Assembly: GCA_024235915.1 (NCBI GenBank)
Contig: JACKLO010000012.1
Coordinates: 124,001-188,000, forward strand
Origin: Burkholderiaceae bacterium
GTDB taxonomy: Bacteria > Pseudomonadota > Gammaproteobacteria > Burkholderiales > Burkholderiaceae_C
Reading direction: 5' to 3'
DNA length: 64,000 nucleotides
A program made the translations under genes and the position numbers. The notes under the pieces were generated by a model. The model did not search any database, was not told the origin of the DNA, and saw nothing but the letters and a program-made list of their open reading frames with translations. Positions 59,950 through 64,000 of the stretch are shown piece after piece; positions within the stretch are counted from its first letter, which is position 1, and every line of letters begins with the position of its first letter.

Positions 59950-60331
59950 GGATGTTTCCTCCTGCTGCTGTTGGGATGCCAGTGTCCGGGGCGTGCCACG
60001 GCCACTGTGCCGGCTGCTGGGCGGGCGCCGGTCGGAGTGTCGGCGGGTGGCGCCCCGGCCTGCAAGACCTCGCTGGGCGGCCCATCGAAGCGGTGTCCCG
60101 GCAGGAGCGCCTGCTGCGCGTCCTGCCCCGTGGGCCGGTTTGCCGGCTTGCGGGCTTCGGGCCAGGGCTGCGTGAGTTGTCACGCTTCGCTACAGCTTGG
60201 GTTGGCCCGGGTCGCTTCGGTGTGTACACTTCAAGCATTGGGAAAAAAATCCCAATATAAGACAAGCTGACATCCCAGCACCACGAACCCAGGCCACGGC
60301 CATTGCCGGTGCCATCACCCAGGAGTGCCCC
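59950..60331. other. 382-base intergenic region with divergent promoters
   Basis: No convincing gene. Near the DUF5666 gene it has GTGTACAC (60222-60229), then ATTGGGA-N6-TCCCAAT (60237-60256, spacer all A) and a -10-like TATAAG (60256-60261). The inverted repeat overlaps the -35/-10 spacer, so it may be an operator; alternatively it is a short hairpin. The rest is GC-rich and unremarkable. Confidence 0.5.
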
Positions 60332-61552
60332 ATGAACGCCTCGACCTCGCCCCGCTTCACCCGTCGCGCCTGGCTGGCCAGCAGCAGCCTGATGGCCTCC
60401 GCCGTGTTCGCCCTGACCGCCTGTGGCGGTGGTGGTGGCACCGGTACCGCCACCGGGCCGCAGGCCGCCGCCTCGGCCTACGCCGTGGGCCCGATCACCG
60501 GTTTCGGTTCCATCATCGTCAACGGCGTGCACTACGACGACGACCTGGCGCGCGTCTCCGACGACGACGGCGTGTCCCACGACCGCAGCGCGCTCAAGCT
60601 CGGCATGGTCGTGGAGGTGCGCGGCCAGGGGGCCGACGATCGCGTGGCCGCGCAGTCCATCGTCACCCACAGCCTGCTGCGCGGGCCGGTGCAGGCCGTG
60701 GGTGCCGACAGCCTGCTGGTCCTGGGCCAGACCGTGCAGGTGCCGTCCACGACCTTCTTCGACGACCGCCTGGCGGGCGGTCTCACGGCGGTGCAGGCGG
60801 GCGACATCGTCAAGGTCTACGGTGTGCTGGACGCCGCGACCGGCGTCTACACCGCCACCCGCATCGAGCGGCACGACAGTGGTGACGACCCGTTCCGGCT
60901 GCGTGGTGTGGTCGCCGCCTACGACGCCGTGGCCGCCACCCTGACCATCGGCGGTGCCGTGATCGACGTCACCGGCCAGAGCCTGCCCACGGGGCTGCAG
61001 GCGGGTGACCTGGTCCGCGTGAAGCTGCAGCGCACGCAGGTGGGTGGCCTGTGGGTGGCCACCCAGGTGCGCAGCGGCGAGATCCGGCCGGACGATGGCA
61101 ACCACGACCATGCCGAGTTCGAAGGCAGCATCACCGCGTTCACCTCGTCCTCGGACTTCAGCGTCGAGGGCCTGCCGGTGGACGCCAGCCAGGCCCGCTT
61201 CGAGGACGGCACGGCCGGTCTGGCCGCGGGTGTCCGCGTCGAAGTGGAGGGGGCCATCGTCAATGGGGTGCTCGTGGCCACCAAGGTGGAGATCAAGGAT
61301 GGCCGCCGCGGTGGGCGCAACGACGGCCAGGACGACGTGGGTGACATCGAACTCAATGGCCGCATCGACAGCGTCGACGTCGTCGCGCAGACCCTGATCG
61401 TGCGTGGTGTCACGGTGAACTTCGCTGGTGACGTGCAGTACGAGCGTGGCACCGCGGCGGACCTCGTTGTCCAGCGCAAGGTGGAGGTGCACGGTGTGCT
61501 GGCGACCGATGGCGTGACCGTGAACGCACAGCGCATCAAGTTTGACGACTGA
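60332..61552 (+). CDS. DUF5666 domain lipoprotein
   Basis: A 406-residue exported protein. An N-terminal Arg-Arg signal (SPRFTRRAWLASSSLMASAVFALTACGGGG) ends in a lipobox LTAC, so it is a lipoprotein and possibly Tat-exported. The mature part has about five repeats of the DUF5666 type: GPITGFGSIIVNGVHYDDD, LKLGMVVEVRG, and related blocks (LRGPVQAVGADSLLVLGQTVQVPSTTFFDD; LRGVVAAYDAVAATLTIGGAVIDV; FEGSITAFTSSSDFSVEGLPVDAS; LNGRIDSVDVVAQTLIVRGVTVNF). These are OB-fold-like beta domains. Role unknown. Confidence 0.82.
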   Translation: MNASTSPRFTRRAWLASSSLMASAVFALTACGGGGGTGTATGPQAAASAYAVGPITGFGSIIVNGVHYDDDLARVSDDDGVSHDRSALKLGMVVEVRGQGADDRVAAQSIVTHSLLRGPVQAVGADSLLVLGQTVQVPSTTFFDDRLAGGLTAVQAGDIVKVYGVLDAATGVYTATRIERHDSGDDPFRLRGVVAAYDAVAATLTIGGAVIDVTGQSLPTGLQAGDLVRVKLQRTQVGGLWVATQVRSGEIRPDDGNHDHAEFEGSITAFTSSSDFSVEGLPVDASQARFEDGTAGLAAGVRVEVEGAIVNGVLVATKVEIKDGRRGGRNDGQDDVGDIELNGRIDSVDVVAQTLIVRGVTVNFAGDVQYERGTAADLVVQRKVEVHGVLATDGVTVNAQRIKFDD

Positions 61553-61694
61553 CGGGCTGGGCCTGCGCGCTGGGCCTGCAGGCTGGCGCTGCGGGCGGGG
61601 GCGTGCATCCGGCCCTGGCCTTCGGGGTGTCCCGGCCGCGGCCGCCAAGGGCGGGATGCCCTGGGCGCCATGCAAGAAGGGGTTGCTGGATAAA

Positions 61695-61710
61695 CTGTAT
61701 GAACGTACAG
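61695..61710 (+). promoter_or_regulatory. LexA (SOS) box upstream of imuA
   Basis: CTGTATGAACGTACAG matches the CTGT-N8-ACAG SOS consensus exactly. It overlaps a candidate promoter, TTGCTG (61683-61688) and TACAGT (61706-61711), spacing 17. imuA begins eight bases past the box, so the mRNA is probably leaderless or nearly so. Confidence 0.85.
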
Positions 61711-61717
61711 TATTCTG

Positions 61718-62623
61718 GTGGAAGTTTCCTCCCCGCCCCCCTGCCACCCGGCCCGCGCTGCCCTGCCACCGGAGGCCATCCATCCCGCGCTGTGGCGGGC
61801 CGCCGGGTTCGGCCGCAGCCGCGCGCCCGGGCTGGCCACCGGTTTTGCGGCGCTGGACGCCGAACTGCCGGGTGGCGGCTGGCCGGGCGGGTTGTTGACG
61901 GAACTGCTGCTGCCGCAACCCGGCGTGGGTGAGTGGCGCTTGCTGGCGCCCGCCCTGGCTGCGTTGCAGCGTGGCCGGGGTGAACACGGTGCCGGCCCGG
62001 ACCTGCCGCGCAGTGTCATGCTGTTCGACCCACCGGCGTGGCCCTGCCCGTGGACGCTGGCGGCGCTGGGGCTCGATGCGATGCAGCTCTTCGTCGTCCA
62101 GGGCCGTGGCCAGCTGCGGCAGGGCGCGCCCCGGGGCCGGGGCCCTGGCCGGCGGCCGCTGCCCGCCGCCGACACCCTGTGGGCGCTGGAGCAGGCGTTG
62201 GCCAGCGGGCATGTGGGCGCGGCGCTGGCCTGGCTGCCGCCGCGGCTGCCGGCCGATGCCCTGCGCCGGTTGCAACTGGCAGCGCAGGCGCACCCGGGGC
62301 CGGTGTTCCTGTTCCGCGAGGCCGAGGCCCGCAGCCGGCCCAGCGCCGCGCCGCTGCGCCTGCTGCTGGCACCCGGTCCGGCAGACTGCCCGGACGGCCT
62401 GCGCCTGCACATCCTCAAGCGCCGCGGTCCGCCGCCGGGCGCGCCGCTGCTGCTGGCGCTGCCGCCGGTGCTCGGCACTGCGGCCCGCGAGCGTGTGCGC
62501 GACGCCGCCGCGCCGCGGCAGGCCACGTTGCCCGGGGCGTCGAGGGTGGCAGTGGCCGCCGCCGCGCCGGCGGTGATGCCGGGGGCGCCAGCGGCGGCTG
62601 CCGTGCGGCCACTGTCCGCATGA
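61718..62623 (+). CDS. imuA: translesion synthesis protein ImuA
   Basis: A 301-residue RecA/SulA-like protein of the mutasome. Typical features: HPALWRAAGFGRSRAPGLATGFAALDAELPGGGWPGGLLTELL and WTLAALGLDAMQLFVVQG..., with ADTLWALEQALASGHVGAALAW. The P-loop is degenerate. Start GTG 61718 is the first in-frame codon after the SOS box; the true start could be nearer HPALW at about 61780, where GGAGG is present but only non-standard codons follow. Ala/Pro-rich C-terminus. 13 bases before imuB. Confidence 0.85.
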   Translation: MEVSSPPPCHPARAALPPEAIHPALWRAAGFGRSRAPGLATGFAALDAELPGGGWPGGLLTELLLPQPGVGEWRLLAPALAALQRGRGEHGAGPDLPRSVMLFDPPAWPCPWTLAALGLDAMQLFVVQGRGQLRQGAPRGRGPGRRPLPAADTLWALEQALASGHVGAALAWLPPRLPADALRRLQLAAQAHPGPVFLFREAEARSRPSAAPLRLLLAPGPADCPDGLRLHILKRRGPPPGAPLLLALPPVLGTAARERVRDAAAPRQATLPGASRVAVAAAAPAVMPGAPAAAAVRPLSA

Positions 62624-62636
62624 GTGCCACCTGGTC

Positions 62637-64000
62637 ATGCACTGGCTGGCCCTGCACCTGCCGCAGCTGTCGCTGGAGGCCTTTGCCGCCACGTTGAGCG
62701 AGGCCGAACGCGGCACGCCGTTGGCGCTGGTGGCGCAGCACCGCGTCGTTGCCGTCAACAGCGCCGCGGCCGGGGCCGGTGTGCGGGCCGGGCTCAAGCG
62801 TGCCACGGCACTGGCGTTGGCACCGGCCCTGCAGCTGGGCCAGGCCGAGCCGAAGCGTGATGCCGCAGCGCTGCAGGCGGTGGCACACGTGGCGCTGGCC
62901 TTCACGCCGATGGTGGTGCTGGACGATGGCCCGGCCACCGTGCTGCTGGAACTGGCCAGCGTGCTGCGCTACCACGGTGGCCCGGCCCGCCTGCGGGCCC
63001 GGCTGCACGACGCACTCGCGCCGCTGGGCCATCGGCTGCAGACGGCAGCCGCACCCACGGCGGCCGGCGCAGCGTTGCTGGCGCGCTGGGGCCAGGGCGC
63101 GCAGTGCACGCAGGGCGAACGGGCCGGCGGCAGGCGCGATGACCTGACCCAAGGGGCACACGCGGAAGACCTCGACGCGCTGCGTGCGCGGCTCGACGCC
63201 GCACCGGTGTGGCTGCTCGGCCCCGGCCGCGAACACTGGGAAGCCTTGCAGGGCATGGGCCTGCACACGCTGGCCGACCTGCGCGCGCTGCCGCGTGCCG
63301 GGCTGGCGCGGCGGTTCGGCGCATCGTTGCTGCACGAGCTGGACCGTGCCCGCGGCGAGGCGCCCGACCCGCGCCAGCCGCTGTTGCCGCCGGCGGTGTT
63401 CGACAGCCAGCTCGAGCTCTACGCCCGTGCCGACACCACCGAGCAGGTGCTGCATGGTGCCGGCGTGCTGCTGGCGCGGCTGCTCGCCTGGGCGCAGGCG
63501 CGGCGGGCGCGCATCGCCGCCTTCACGCTGCGCATGCGCCACGAGCGTTCACGCCGCCATGATGCCGACGACGCGGAGGCCGCCGTGCCGGCGCACACCA
63601 CGTTGACGGTGGAGCTGGCCGAACCCGGCGCCGACGCCGCGCAGCTGCAGCTGCTGCTGCGCGAACGCCTGGCCCGCTGCCCGCTGCCGGCGCCGACGCT
63701 GGAGCTGTCGCTGCACTGCCGGCGCTGGGTCCAGGCCGAGGCGCCGAGCGGCGAGCTCTTCCCCAGCCGCCAGGGCCAGCGCGAAGGGCTGGTGCGGCTG
63801 CTGGAACGCCTGCGCGCGCGCCTGGGCGACGACGGCGTGCTGCGCCTGCAGCCGCTGGCCGACCATCGGCCGGAACACGCGCAGCGGCTGCAGGCGGCAC
63901 CGCTGCAGGGTGTGGGCAGCACCCCCCCGCCCAGCGGCGGCGCGCTGCCACTGCACCGGCCGGCGTGGCTGCTGCCCACGCCGCAGCCGCTGCATGAGCG
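62637..64000 (+). CDS. imuB: ImuB, Y-family polymerase-like mutasome protein (5' part)
   Basis: Open to the right edge: 454 codons visible without a stop. It begins MHWLALHLPQLSLEAF, and continues LALVAQHRVVAVNSAAAGAGVRAGLKRATALALAP. In active Y-family polymerases the first block contains a catalytic Asp (motif I); here it is absent, as in other ImuB proteins, which are inactive adaptors. HhH-like GMGLHTLADLRALPRAGLARRFG is present. ImuB recruits DnaE2, which should lie further right, and the beta clamp. Confidence 0.9.
   Translation, partial: MHWLALHLPQLSLEAFAATLSEAERGTPLALVAQHRVVAVNSAAAGAGVRAGLKRATALALAPALQLGQAEPKRDAAALQAVAHVALAFTPMVVLDDGPATVLLELASVLRYHGGPARLRARLHDALAPLGHRLQTAAAPTAAGAALLARWGQGAQCTQGERAGGRRDDLTQGAHAEDLDALRARLDAAPVWLLGPGREHWEALQGMGLHTLADLRALPRAGLARRFGASLLHELDRARGEAPDPRQPLLPPAVFDSQLELYARADTTEQVLHGAGVLLARLLAWAQARRARIAAFTLRMRHERSRRHDADDAEAAVPAHTTLTVELAEPGADAAQLQLLLRERLARCPLPAPTLELSLHCRRWVQAEAPSGELFPSRQGQREGLVRLLERLRARLGDDGVLRLQPLADHRPEHAQRLQAAPLQGVGSTPPPSGGALPLHRPAWLLPTPQPLHE

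Noticed and set aside
59738..62938. 1066-residue minus-strand frame across three genes
   Set aside because: Spans opposite to the DUF5666, ImuA and ImuB coding regions and in a shifted frame of the DUF900-like gene; Arg/Pro/Gly-rich shadow.

Overview
The window is high-GC, gene-dense DNA from a betaproteobacterium. The gene content points to the order Burkholderiales: a class I phaC-phaA-phaB polyhydroxybutyrate operon, Bug-type solute-binding protein, PEP-CTERM proteins, an hpa homoprotocatechuate cluster, a LexA-controlled imuA-imuB cassette and a GlnD/MetAP/PurL neighbourhood. The genus (perhaps in the Leptothrix/Rubrivivax/Ideonella group) is inference only. It reads as chromosomal core plus catabolic genes. 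I see no phage, insertion sequence, CRISPR array or rRNA.

Layout. 0-6 kb: 3' end of pgeF, a small membrane protein, phaCAB with its own promoter and stacked hairpins, and a convergent ankyrin-repeat gene. 6-12.5 kb (minus strand): YitT, DUF2788, DUF2189, mnmH, glnD and map. 12.5-18 kb: purL and an AAA ATPase. 18-31 kb: two PEP-CTERM proteins, egtB, a diiron-hydrolase-like gene, an acyl-CoA synthetase overlapping a TPP-dependent lyase, rlhA, and a molybdopterin oxidoreductase-thrH-protease group. 31-39 kb: an MFS transporter, hpaR and the divergent hpaG1G2EDFH meta-cleavage operon, then tRNA-Ala(CGC). 39-46 kb: a rubrerythrin / Fe-S CCG-domain / DUF3501 set, then an AtuA-like operon with a Bug protein and a divergent LysR regulator. 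46-50.5 kb: ahpC-ahpF with a good OxyR-like operator, a periplasmic protein, and a rarD gene interrupted by one in-frame TAG. 50.6-56 kb: a MoaD-like protein with a beta-propeller protein, CorA, and an ECF sigma factor with a Ser/Thr kinase-TPR receptor. 56-64 kb: YchJ, a MarR-GNAT fusion opposite an esterase, a DUF900-like hydrolase, a DUF5666 lipoprotein, and imuA plus the 5' part of imuB behind a perfect LexA box.

Working together: phaCAB makes and polymerises 3-hydroxybutyryl-CoA. The hpa genes turn homoprotocatechuate into 2,4-dihydroxyhept-2-enedioate, but the final aldolase hpaI is not in the window. AhpCF and rubrerythrin deal with peroxide. ImuA/ImuB form two parts of the SOS mutasome; DnaE2 would lie beyond the right edge.

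The least understood items, and the best candidates for undescribed biology, are the rubrerythrin/CCG/DUF3501 module, the MoaD-like/beta-propeller pair, and the acyl-CoA synthetase/TPP-lyase pair. All product names come from reading translated sequence; no database search was run.
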